A DNA stretch of 49,833 bases, taken from the NCBI GenBank assembly GCA_029099805.1, contig JAQXOR010000036.1, positions 1-49,833 on the forward strand, given 5' to 3'. Positions 33,307 through 40,451 of the stretch are shown here, in pieces; the stretch's first letter is position 1; each line of letters begins with the position of its first letter. This DNA comes from Lachnospiraceae bacterium. Its GTDB lineage: Bacteria > Bacillota > Clostridia > Lachnospirales > Lachnospiraceae. Under the pieces are notes generated by a model. That model searched no databases, was not told where the DNA came from, and saw only the letters and a program-made list of their open reading frames with translations. Made by a program: the position numbers and the translations under genes.

Positions 33307-34596
33307 ATGTTTGCAGACAGAGCAGAAATCTATATACGTTCCGGCAAAGGCGGAGACGGCAGCGTCAGCTTCCGTCGTGAGCTGTTTGTGGCGGCAGGCG
33401 GTCCGAACGGCGGTGACGGTGGCAAAGGCGGAGATATTATTTTCGAGGTAGACGAAGGCTTAAATACGCTTGCCGATTACCGCTTTATCCGGAAATACTG
33501 CGCGGAAGACGGCGAAAACGGCGGAACCAACCGCTGTACCGGCAGAAACGGTGCCGATAAGATTTTAAAGGTGCCGGAAGGAACCGTTATTAAGGAAAAA
33601 GAAACCGGCAAGGTCATTACGGATATGTCCCATGACAATCGTCGTGAGGTGATTTTAAAGGGCGGACGCGGCGGTAAGGGAAACCAGCATTACGCTACCG
33701 CTACCATGCAGGTGCCGAAGTATGCGCAGCCGGGTCAGGATGCGCAGGAACTGAATGTTATTTTGGAATTAAAGGTAATTGCTGATGTGGGTCTGATTGG
33801 CTTTCCGAATGTAGGAAAATCCACCTTTTTGTCCCGTGTCACCAATGCAAGACCGAAAATTGCAAACTACCATTTTACCACCTTAAATCCGAATCTTGGC
33901 GTAGTCGATATGGAAAACGGGAACGGTTTTGTCATTGCCGATATTCCGGGACTGATAGAGGGTGCCTCCGAGGGAATCGGACTCGGCCATGAATTTTTAC
34001 GTCATGTGGAACGTACCCGTGTGCTGATTCATGTGGTAGATGTAGCATCTACGGAAGGCCGTGATCCGGTAGAGGATATTAAGACAATCAATGCAGAGCT
34101 CGCGGCTTACGATACGAATCTCGCAAAGAAACCGCAGATTATTGCCGCAAACAAAACAGATGTGATGCTCCCGGAGGAGGCAGAAGAGGCGGTTTCCCGC
34201 TTGCGGGATGCCTTTGCCGGAGAAAATATTCCGGTATATTCCATCTCTGCAGTCAGCGGCAAGGGAGTAAAAGAACTTCTGTATGCCGTTGCGGAGCTGT
34301 TAAAAGAGACAAAAGAGGAACCGATTGTGTTTGAGCGCGAATTCTCCTTAGATACCTTAACATTACCGAACGAGCCGTATACCGTAGAGTACGACGAAAA
34401 AGAAAATATGTATGTGGTAGAAGGTCCTCGCATCGAAAAGATGCTTGGCTACACGAATATCGATTCCGAAAAGGGCTTTGAATTCTTCCAGAATTTCTTA
34501 AAGAACAACGGTATTCTGGATGAGCTGGAGGCAATGGGCATCAAGGACGGCGATACCGTGCGTATGTATGGTCTGCAATTTGATTATTATAAATAA
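33307..34596 (+). CDS. obgE: GTPase Obg/CgtA
   Basis: A 429-residue GTPase acting in 50S assembly and stress control. The glycine-rich Obg fold covers about 1-157 (SGKGGDGSVSFRRE, GGPNGGDGGKGG); the G domain has GFPNVGKST near 165, TTLNPNLG (G2), DIPGLIEGA (G3), NKTD (G4) and SAVSGKG (G5); a C-terminal OCT domain follows near 350-429. AAGGAGG precedes the ATG. It follows the L27 terminator and is followed by yhbY 18 bases later. Confidence 0.97.
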   Translation: MFADRAEIYIRSGKGGDGSVSFRRELFVAAGGPNGGDGGKGGDIIFEVDEGLNTLADYRFIRKYCAEDGENGGTNRCTGRNGADKILKVPEGTVIKEKETGKVITDMSHDNRREVILKGGRGGKGNQHYATATMQVPKYAQPGQDAQELNVILELKVIADVGLIGFPNVGKSTFLSRVTNARPKIANYHFTTLNPNLGVVDMENGNGFVIADIPGLIEGASEGIGLGHEFLRHVERTRVLIHVVDVASTEGRDPVEDIKTINAELAAYDTNLAKKPQIIAANKTDVMLPEEAEEAVSRLRDAFAGENIPVYSISAVSGKGVKELLYAVAELLKETKEEPIVFEREFSLDTLTLPNEPYTVEYDEKENMYVVEGPRIEKMLGYTNIDSEKGFEFFQNFLKNNGILDELEAMGIKDGDTVRMYGLQFDYYK

Positions 34597-34614
34597 ATGA
34601 GGATAGTGTAAATT

Positions 34615-34911
34615 ATGACAACAAAACAAAGAGCATATTTAAAAGGACTTGCCATGAACCTGGACCCGATTTTCCAGATTGGAAAGGGTGGTCTTACCAC
34701 AGAATATCTGGACGGTGTGGAAGAAGCATTGGAGGCAAGAGAGCTGATTAAGATTTCAGTCTTAAAGAACTGTATGGACGAGCCGAAAGAGCTTGCATAC
34801 GCCATTGCGGAAAATACCGATTCCGAGGTAGTACAGGTCATCGGGAAAAAGATTGTCCTGTATCGTGAGGCAAGACAGCCGGAAAAAAGAAAAATCGTTC
34901 TCCCGAAGTAG
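34615..34911 (+). CDS. yhbY: YhbY/CRS1-YhbY (CRM) RNA-binding protein
   Basis: A 98-residue single CRM-domain protein. It has 'LKGLAMNLDPIFQIGKGGLT' with the GKGG-type RNA-binding loop, 'EALEARELIKISVLKN' and the closing 'VVQVIGKKIVLYRE'. YhbY proteins associate with pre-50S particles. The gene sits in the conserved yhbY-nadD-yqeK-rsfS order of Firmicutes. A GAGGATAG RBS precedes the ATG. Confidence 0.92.
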   Translation: MTTKQRAYLKGLAMNLDPIFQIGKGGLTTEYLDGVEEALEARELIKISVLKNCMDEPKELAYAIAENTDSEVVQVIGKKIVLYREARQPEKRKIVLPK

Positions 34912-34978
34912 GGAAAATTTTCTATCGTTAGCCGTGTTATCGGAGTTTCCTGAAAATACGCGGCAGAATGGAGCTACT

Positions 34979-36166
34979 ATGAAGAAAATCGGAATTCTCG
35001 GCGGAACCTTTAACCCTATTCATAACGGCCATTTAGCCCTTGCTTCGGCAGCAATGGAGCAGTACGGTCTGGAGGAAGTGTGGCTGATGCCGTCAAAGCT
35101 CCCGCCACACAAGTCGCATTTTGCCATGCTTTCCGAGGAAGAACGCCTTTATTTAACGAGGCTGGCTGCAAAAGCAAATTCGAAGTTTATCGTTTCCGAC
35201 TTTGAGCTTACGCGCGAAGGGCTTACTTACACCGCAGATACACTGGAGCTTTTGACAAAGGAGTTCCCGGATGTGAGGTTTTATTTTATCATCGGCGGAG
35301 ATTCGCTGGTGAATTTCTTAAGCTGGCGGCGACCGGAACGAATATTGGAGCTGGCATCCCTTCTTGCGGCAGGCAGGGCCGGATATGAAGAGGAGCAGGT
35401 CATTTTCGCAGCAGCTTCCTTACGTAAGCAGTTCCCGGAAGCCGATATCAATACGGTGGTATTAGATGATTATCCGATTTCCTCCAACGAGATTAGAGAA
35501 GCATTTTTTACCGGAGAACCGGAGCGGGTAAAGCAATATTTGCCGGACCGCGTATATGCATATCTTCAGGAAAACCGGCTGTTCTCTAAAGTAACCTTTT
35601 CCGAGTTGGATGCGGAGATGCAGCGTATCTTACCGCGAAAGCGTTATTTACACTCCGTGGCAGTGGCACATCTTGCAGCAGCTTATTATGTTTCTTTAGG
35701 ATATGACCCGAAACACGCATTGATTGCGGGAATTCTTCACGACTGTGCAAAGGCGTATTCGGATGAGCAGTTGGTTTCGGATTGTGAGAAGTATTCTGTT
35801 CCGGTAACAGAGGTAGAGCGTCGCAACGGCTTTTTACTCCACGGGAAACTTGGAGCATATTACGCAAGAAAGCGGTATTTCATTACGGATGAAGAAATTC
35901 TTTCCGCGATTTCCTATCATACCACGGGGCGTCCGGGAATGACCGATTTAGAAAAAGTCGTGTTTCTTGCGGACTATCTGGAGCCGTTCCGTACCCAGCC
36001 GACAACACCGGATTTAAACGAAATCAGGCGAATTGCATTTCAGGATATCGATAAAGCAGTCTATCTGGCATTAAAAAATACACTTCGATATCTCGGTGAA
36101 TCCGGACAGGAGATAGATATGACCACGGCGGATACCTTTAAAGAGTATCAGAAACGGTATGAATAA
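34979..36166 (+). CDS. nadD: Fused nicotinate-nucleotide adenylyltransferase and YqeK-type HD hydrolase
   Basis: A 395-residue fusion of two normally adjacent genes. Residues 1-200 are NadD, which adenylates nicotinate mononucleotide in NAD synthesis: IGILGGTFNPIHNGHL with the HxGH-type nucleotide loop and 'DDYPISSNEIRE' at the ISSTxIR position. Residues about 212-395 are a YqeK HD domain with RYLHSVAVA (H), GILHDCAKAY (HD), and FLADYLEPFR (D), the family that splits diadenosine tetraphosphate. ATG 34979 with GGAG upstream starts exactly at the nucleotide fold. rsfS follows, as it does behind yqeK in B. subtilis. Both halves keep their key residues. Confidence 0.9.
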   Translation: MKKIGILGGTFNPIHNGHLALASAAMEQYGLEEVWLMPSKLPPHKSHFAMLSEEERLYLTRLAAKANSKFIVSDFELTREGLTYTADTLELLTKEFPDVRFYFIIGGDSLVNFLSWRRPERILELASLLAAGRAGYEEEQVIFAAASLRKQFPEADINTVVLDDYPISSNEIREAFFTGEPERVKQYLPDRVYAYLQENRLFSKVTFSELDAEMQRILPRKRYLHSVAVAHLAAAYYVSLGYDPKHALIAGILHDCAKAYSDEQLVSDCEKYSVPVTEVERRNGFLLHGKLGAYYARKRYFITDEEILSAISYHTTGRPGMTDLEKVVFLADYLEPFRTQPTTPDLNEIRRIAFQDIDKAVYLALKNTLRYLGESGQEIDMTTADTFKEYQKRYE

Positions 36167-36271
36167 CATCGTGAAAACGTATTTCGTTTATTGAAAAATG
36201 TACACTGGCAGGCTTTGTATTTTCAAGACAGGCATAAATGATAATTACAAACAAATACAGGAGGGAACCAA

Positions 36272-36625
36272 ATGACCGACAGAGCTAAAGAAATTGCGAA
36301 AATCGCTTATAAGGCGTTAGATGATAAAAAAGCGGAGGATATCAAAATCATTGATATTTCCGAAATTTCCGTCATCGCAGACTACTTTGTCATCGCAAAC
36401 GGCACCAACTCCTCCCAGGTAGAGGCAATGGTAGACCAGGTGACAGAGGAGCTTGCAAAAATTAAGATTCATCCGGAGCGTGTGGAGGGGATTCGGTCCT
36501 CCGGCTGGATTCTGATGGACTTTAACGACGTTGTAATTCACATTTTCTCCAGAGAAGACCGTTTATTCTATGATTTGGAGCGTATCTGGAGAGACGGTAA
36601 GGCAGTAGCGCCGGAGAGCTTATAG
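36272..36625 (+). CDS. rsfS: Ribosome silencing factor RsfS
   Basis: A 117-residue protein that binds L14 and blocks subunit joining during starvation. The sequence 'KKAEDIKIIDISEISVIADYFVIANGTNSSQVEAMVDQV' followed by 'GWILMDFNDVVIHIFSREDRLFYDLERIW' is diagnostic of the family. AGGAGGG precedes ATG 36272. It is the last gene of the NAD/ribosome cluster. Confidence 0.96.
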   Translation: MTDRAKEIAKIAYKALDDKKAEDIKIIDISEISVIADYFVIANGTNSSQVEAMVDQVTEELAKIKIHPERVEGIRSSGWILMDFNDVVIHIFSREDRLFYDLERIWRDGKAVAPESL

Positions 36626-36634
36626 TGAGGTAGT

Positions 36635-36674
36635 GTGAAAAATATAATATTTTTCACGCGACACTTTGTGTCGC
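36635..36674 (+). terminator. Two tandem perfect hairpins after rsfS
   Basis: GTGAAAAATA/TATTTTTCAC (36635-36657, 3-base loop) is followed by GCGACAC/GTGTCGC (36658-36674, 3-base loop). They could terminate the rsfS transcript, although no T-tract follows the second. Confidence 0.5.
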
Positions 36675-36681
36675 ATCTGTA

Positions 36682-36731
36682 GCATTTCGCATGAGGGTTG
36701 AAATGCTAAATCCAAACAGATTGCGAAATGC
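36682..36731 (+). promoter_or_regulatory. Mutually exclusive hairpins before the P-loop gene
   Basis: AGCATTTC (36681-36688) can pair with GAAATGCT (36700-36707), or the overlapping GCATTTCGCA (36682-36691) can pair perfectly with TGCGAAATGC (36722-36731), which ends directly at the GGGGAG ribosome binding site. The two structures exclude each other, as in a translation switch. Confidence 0.5.
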
Positions 36732-36741
36732 GGGGAGTAAT

Positions 36742-37536
36742 ATGAAAAATATTTGGATTGAGGGCCTGCAGGGCTCCGGAAAATCAACGTTATTACAGGA
36801 AATCGTAAAACAGAATCCTGAACTTAAGGTATGTAAAGAGGGCGATTATTCCCCGGTGGAGCTTGCATGGTGTGCATGGCTTACAAAGGAGCAGTACCGG
36901 AGTGTATTGAAGCGTTATGATGCCATTACGGATGAAATCAGGGCAAATACTGTGCAGGAAGGGGCACACTTCATTGTTACCTACACACGGATTCTTACGG
37001 ATATACCTGGCTTTCATAAGGATTTGGAGGCATATGAAATTTATAACGGGCGCAGACCTCTCTCCGAGGTAAAAGAAATAATTTTATCCCGTTATCATGC
37101 ATTTCAGGGAGAAGGTTACGTGTTTGAATGCTCCTTTTTACAGAATCTCATTGAAGACCTGATACTATTTCATCAGCTAAATGATGACGAGATTCTGGAG
37201 TTGTACCGGGAGTTGTACAAAGCGGTTGCAGCAAAAAACTTCCGGTTACTGTACTTATACAGTGATGATATCAAATCCAATATCAAGGTGATTCAAAAGG
37301 AGCGTTCGGATACTCATGGTAATCCGGTGTGGTATCAGCTAATGATGGAATTTATCAGAAACTCGCCATACGGAAAGAAGCACGGTCTGGAAAGCTTCGA
37401 AAATTTGATTGCGCATTTAGAACATCGCCAGAAGCTGGAATTACGTATTTTAAAAGAAATCGTAGGAGAGGAGCATGCCGTAATTCTTCCTTCAAAGAAA
37501 TGGACTTATGAAGAAATTACGGAACGGATTCGATAA
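36742..37536 (+). CDS. Uncharacterised P-loop NTPase (kinase-like)
   Basis: A 264-residue cytosolic protein. It begins MKNIWIEGLQGSGKST, a Walker A P-loop at residues 8-15, and looks like a thymidylate- or shikimate-kinase-type fold with mid-protein 'VFECSFLQNLIEDLILFH' (possible Walker B/lid region) and helical C-terminus. No specific family was recognised. ATG 36742 was chosen for the GGGGAG upstream and the immediate P-loop; the open frame extends to 36691. The unusual structured leader suggests regulated translation. A terminator follows. Confidence 0.75.
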   Translation: MKNIWIEGLQGSGKSTLLQEIVKQNPELKVCKEGDYSPVELAWCAWLTKEQYRSVLKRYDAITDEIRANTVQEGAHFIVTYTRILTDIPGFHKDLEAYEIYNGRRPLSEVKEIILSRYHAFQGEGYVFECSFLQNLIEDLILFHQLNDDEILELYRELYKAVAAKNFRLLYLYSDDIKSNIKVIQKERSDTHGNPVWYQLMMEFIRNSPYGKKHGLESFENLIAHLEHRQKLELRILKEIVGEEHAVILPSKKWTYEEITERIR

Positions 37537-37543
37537 ATCTTTT

Positions 37544-37596
37544 AAAGCAACTGCAAGTTGATTCAAAACTACGTTCAACCGTTGTTTGCTTTTTGC
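37544..37596 (+). terminator. Terminator of the P-loop gene
   Basis: AAAGCAA and GTTGA (37544-37561) pair with TCAAC and TTTGCTTT (37575-37592) around an internal loop, ending in T5. Confidence 0.6.
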
Positions 37597-37635
37597 ATTC
37601 TTTTTTGTTAGAATGCTTCTCAATAAAAGGCAAAA

Positions 37636-37666
37636 AGGGCTGCCACACAGTAAAAGTGGCAGCCCT
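37636..37666 (-). terminator. Terminator of the GNAT gene
   Basis: AGGGCTGCCAC (37636-37646) pairs perfectly with GTGGCAGCCCT (37656-37666) over a 9-base loop. On the minus strand the CAAAAA flank becomes a T-run, fitting the gene ending at 37678. Confidence 0.85.
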
Positions 37667-37677
37667 ACAATTTCATT

Positions 37678-38238
37678 TTATGATCTCTTAATTTCCCGAA
37701 TCATGGAATACTCATTCAGTAAGATTCCGTCTTTTAAACGAATCGCATTCGGTCTGACACCTGTAATACGAAATCCCATTTTCTCATACAGAGCACGTGC
37801 ACGGCTGTTTCCCTCGACAAATTCCAACTCAAGCTGCAGAATATCCGGATTATTTTCAGCAATACGAATCATTTCCTCGAATAATTTCGTCCCGATGCCC
37901 TGATTCCAAAATTCACTTAAAAGAGCAATAGCTACACTTGCACGGTGTCTGGTTTTTATGCCTTTACTCCATGATATCTGGCAGTTTCCGGCGACCTTTC
38001 CCTCAACCAGACATACAAGCATTGCTTCATGATCGGAGGCATTTACCCGATCAAAGAGTTCTTTTTCTCCTTCCGGAGTATATTTGCTGCATTCCTCCGG
38101 ATAACGTAAAATAAAATCTGTTTCACCGGCTGAAATAAAGAGATACTCTAACATTCCCTTAATATCTTCAGCTTTAGGACTGCGAATCAGTGCATTGCGA
38201 CCATCCTTAAGCTGAAATTCAATATCATGAACAATCAT
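37678..38238 (-). CDS. GNAT-family N-acetyltransferase
   Basis: A 186-residue acetyltransferase. The acetyl-CoA pyrophosphate loop is in 'EFWNQGIGTKLFEEMI' near 112-128 and the later 'LQLEFVEGNSRARALYEKMGF' strand-helix is typical of RimI/RimJ-like proteins. The substrate is not predictable. GAGAGG precedes ATG 38238. It lies 74 bases behind lexA on the same strand, with no obvious terminator between, so it may be cotranscribed and partly SOS-influenced. Confidence 0.85.
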   Translation of the reverse strand: MIVHDIEFQLKDGRNALIRSPKAEDIKGMLEYLFISAGETDFILRYPEECSKYTPEGEKELFDRVNASDHEAMLVCLVEGKVAGNCQISWSKGIKTRHRASVAIALLSEFWNQGIGTKLFEEMIRIAENNPDILQLELEFVEGNSRARALYEKMGFRITGVRPNAIRLKDGILLNEYSMIREIKRS

Positions 38239-38312
38239 AAACTAGCCTCTCACATACCTGATATAAGCTCCGACTAACACGTAATGTATAAATAGCGGAA
38301 GATAAGAACTCT

Positions 38313-38927
38313 CTAAAACACCCGGAACAACCCGATTACCTTACCGAGAATTTCAACTTCATTTACAATAATCGGGTCCATCGTATCATTTTCCGGCTGA
38401 AGACGATAGAAGCCGTCTTCCTTATAAAAGGTTTTAACCGTAACGGAATCCTCGATGAGAGCAACGACAAAGTCTCCGTTTTTCGCATAATTCTGCTTTT
38501 TCACAAGAATCTGGTCACCGTTAAAGATCCCAGCATTAATCATACTGTCACCCTTTACATGGAGCATAAAGGTCTCGGCATTCGGAAGATAGTCGGTCGG
38601 AATCGGGAAGTAGGACTCGACATTTTCTACCGCAAGAATAGGCTGACCCGCAGTCACGGTACCGACTACCGGGATATATGACATCTCACGGCGCGTAATA
38701 TTGAAATTATCGTCTACAATCTCTATTGCACGCGGCTTTGCCGGATCACGGCGGATATAACCGTTTTTTTCCAGACTTTCTAAATGTGCATGAACGGAAG
38801 AGGTAGATTTCAGCTTTACCGCTTCACAAATCTCACGAACAGCCGGCGGATATCCCTTGTTCAAAATACGCTCCTTCATAAAATCTAAGATTTCCTGCTG
38901 CTTAGCAGTAATTTTACCATAACCCAT
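38313..38927 (-). CDS. lexA: SOS repressor LexA
   Basis: A 204-residue repressor. An N-terminal winged helix (about 1-65) reads TAKQQEILDFMKERI and 'YPPAVREICEAVKLKSTSSVHAHLESL'. The self-cleavage site is A93-G94 in GTVTAGQPI, with catalytic Ser128 in KGDSMI and Lys165 in SVTVKTF. ATG 38927 has AAGGAGG 9 bases upstream, so the longer frame from 38966 is rejected. The divergent neighbour is the YneA-like division inhibitor and the region between holds several LexA boxes, as in Bacillus. Confidence 0.95.
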   Translation of the reverse strand: MGYGKITAKQQEILDFMKERILNKGYPPAVREICEAVKLKSTSSVHAHLESLEKNGYIRRDPAKPRAIEIVDDNFNITRREMSYIPVVGTVTAGQPILAVENVESYFPIPTDYLPNAETFMLHVKGDSMINAGIFNGDQILVKKQNYAKNGDFVVALIEDSVTVKTFYKEDGFYRLQPENDTMDPIIVNEVEILGKVIGLFRVF

Positions 38928-38950
38928 AAGCGAGTGCCTCCTTAATAGAT

Positions 38951-39076
38951 CAAACTTTCGTTTCATACATTAAGTATATCATACAGAACGCCAGTTTGTC
39001 AAACTTTTGTTCGAATTTTTTTGAATTATATATTGACAAACAAATGTTTGTATGCTATATTATAAACAGATGTTCG
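38951..39076. promoter_or_regulatory. lexA-yneA divergent promoters with five SOS-box-like sites
   Basis: Sites matching CGAAC-N4-GTTYG closely or partly: 38951-38964 (CAAACTTTCGTTTC), 38985-38998 (AGAACGCCAGTTTG), 39000-39013 (CAAACTTTTGTTCG), 39037-39050 (CAAACAAATGTTTG) and a weaker one at 39063-39076. The yneA promoter is TTGACA 39033-39038 with TATATT 39056-39061 (17-base spacer, extended -10); the lexA promoter is TTGACA (complement of 38997-39002) with TATACT (complement of 38973-38978). The best boxes overlap or lie within these promoters. Confidence 0.8.
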
Positions 39077-39110
39077 AGAAAGTATGTTCTGTTTGACAGG
39101 AGGTTTGTTT

Positions 39111-39494
39111 ATGGATAACACATTAAATATTGCCATCGCAGAAGAATATCGTTCTTTTCGTGAGATTGCAGAGGCGCGCCGTATTCAAAAGCGCAAATCC
39201 TTCTTATTACGTATTTCTGCCGCAGCACTTGGAATTGTATTACTGGTTCTTGGTATTCTTCTTTTTTCCCCGTCTGTGAAGGCAGGCGCCGAAAGTACCG
39301 ATTCCTATGAGAAGCGTATTGTTTCTGTCCGTGTTGAGGAAAATGATTCTCTCTGGAAAATTGCCGAGCGATACTACTGCAAAGAAAAAGAAAGTATCCC
39401 TGACTTTATTCGTTCCATCAAAAAAATAAATCATTTGAACGAAGACACCATCTATCCGGATACTTATCTTTTAATTCAATATTATGTGAAATAG
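39111..39494 (+). CDS. yneA: YneA-like SOS cell-division suppressor (LysM protein)
   Basis: A 127-residue protein. One transmembrane helix (about 36-58, 'ISAAALGIVLLVLGILLF') is followed by a LysM module (about 75-125: 'VSVRVEENDSLWKIAERYY...INHLNEDTIYPDTYLLI') that binds peptidoglycan. This is the architecture of YneA, which halts division after DNA damage. ATG 39111 has AGGAGG upstream. The gene diverges from lexA across a cluster of LexA boxes, which supports the assignment strongly. Confidence 0.85.
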   Translation: MDNTLNIAIAEEYRSFREIAEARRIQKRKSFLLRISAAALGIVLLVLGILLFSPSVKAGAESTDSYEKRIVSVRVEENDSLWKIAERYYCKEKESIPDFIRSIKKINHLNEDTIYPDTYLLIQYYVK

Positions 39495-39524
39495 GCAGGC
39501 AGAGACTTTTATCGAGTTACACAG

Positions 39525-40262
39525 CTACTTTGTTTCAGTAGCGTTTCGCTTTCTCCATGCCGGCAATATTCCTTCTGTCACTGCATGAAACAGTCTCTCT
39601 TTGGAGCCTTTATATTCTTCATTTAAATATTTTACCAGCTGCTTCGCATCGGCACGCTTAGTATATCCGTCCGCAGGGCATGGATTTTTTCTTACCGGAA
39701 GATTGTACTTATGCTGAAATCCGATAATGTCAGCCTCCTCCACATAAATCAACGGACGAATCAGGGTAATGTCCGAACGGTCCAAATAAGTGACAGGAGA
39801 GAAGCAGTTATATCGCCCTTCGTAAAGCAGGGAGAGAAGCATTGTTTCTATCACATCATCCTTATGATGTGCATAAGCCGACTTATTACATCCAAGTTCT
39901 TTTGCCTTATCGTTAAATGCTCCCTTTCTCAGCTTTGCGCATAAGGAACAGGGATTACTTTCCTGCCTGATATTAAATATAACGTCACCTATTTCTGTTT
40001 TTTGAACATAATAAGGCACCTCCAGCTTTTCACAAAGTGCTTTGATTTCGCTCAGATCAAAGCCTTCAAAGCCTAAATCTACTGTAATTGCACACAATTC
40101 AAACGGATTCGGATAAAACCGGCGCAGCCCCGCCAAAGCATATAAAAGAGCAAGCGAGTCCTTGCCGCCGGAGATACCTACAGCAATCTTATCTCCCGGC
40201 TGTATCATCCGGTAGTCATCCACCGCTTTTCTCGTATAACTTAACAGTTGCTGTAATTTCAT
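39525..40262 (-). CDS. TtcA/TilS-like PP-loop ATPase (tRNA thiolation family)
   Basis: A 245-residue protein. The PP-loop SGGKDS is at about 31-36, with conserved Cys pairs in NPCSLCAKLRKGAFN near 110 and KNPCPADG near 193, as in TtcA-type enzymes that use an iron-sulfur cluster to thiolate tRNA C32; related enzymes are sulfurtransferases of other tRNA bases. Both the PP-loop and the cysteines are present. It has its own promoter and is convergent with yneA 30 bases away without an evident terminator. Confidence 0.82.
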   Translation of the reverse strand: MKLQQLLSYTRKAVDDYRMIQPGDKIAVGISGGKDSLALLYALAGLRRFYPNPFELCAITVDLGFEGFDLSEIKALCEKLEVPYYVQKTEIGDVIFNIRQESNPCSLCAKLRKGAFNDKAKELGCNKSAYAHHKDDVIETMLLSLLYEGRYNCFSPVTYLDRSDITLIRPLIYVEEADIIGFQHKYNLPVRKNPCPADGYTKRADAKQLVKYLNEEYKGSKERLFHAVTEGILPAWRKRNATETK

Positions 40263-40314
40263 ATGTTTCCCTTTCCAATCTTTTCCTCAGACAATATTGT
40301 ATTTTTGCATATCA

Positions 40315-40343
40315 ACTATACCATATCATGCGTTTTATGACAA
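40315..40343 (-). promoter_or_regulatory. Promoter of the TtcA-like gene
   Basis: Minus-strand TTGTCA (complement of 40338-40343) and TATAGT (complement of 40315-40320) with a 17-base spacer. Confidence 0.75.
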
Positions 40344-40451
40344 GTTTTTTTACAAAAGAACAATCTGACACACTTATAACACTTTTGTCTTTTACAATTA
40401 TTTACACAAATAGCATCAAATGATTCTTTGGAAGGTGGTCAACTATTTTCT

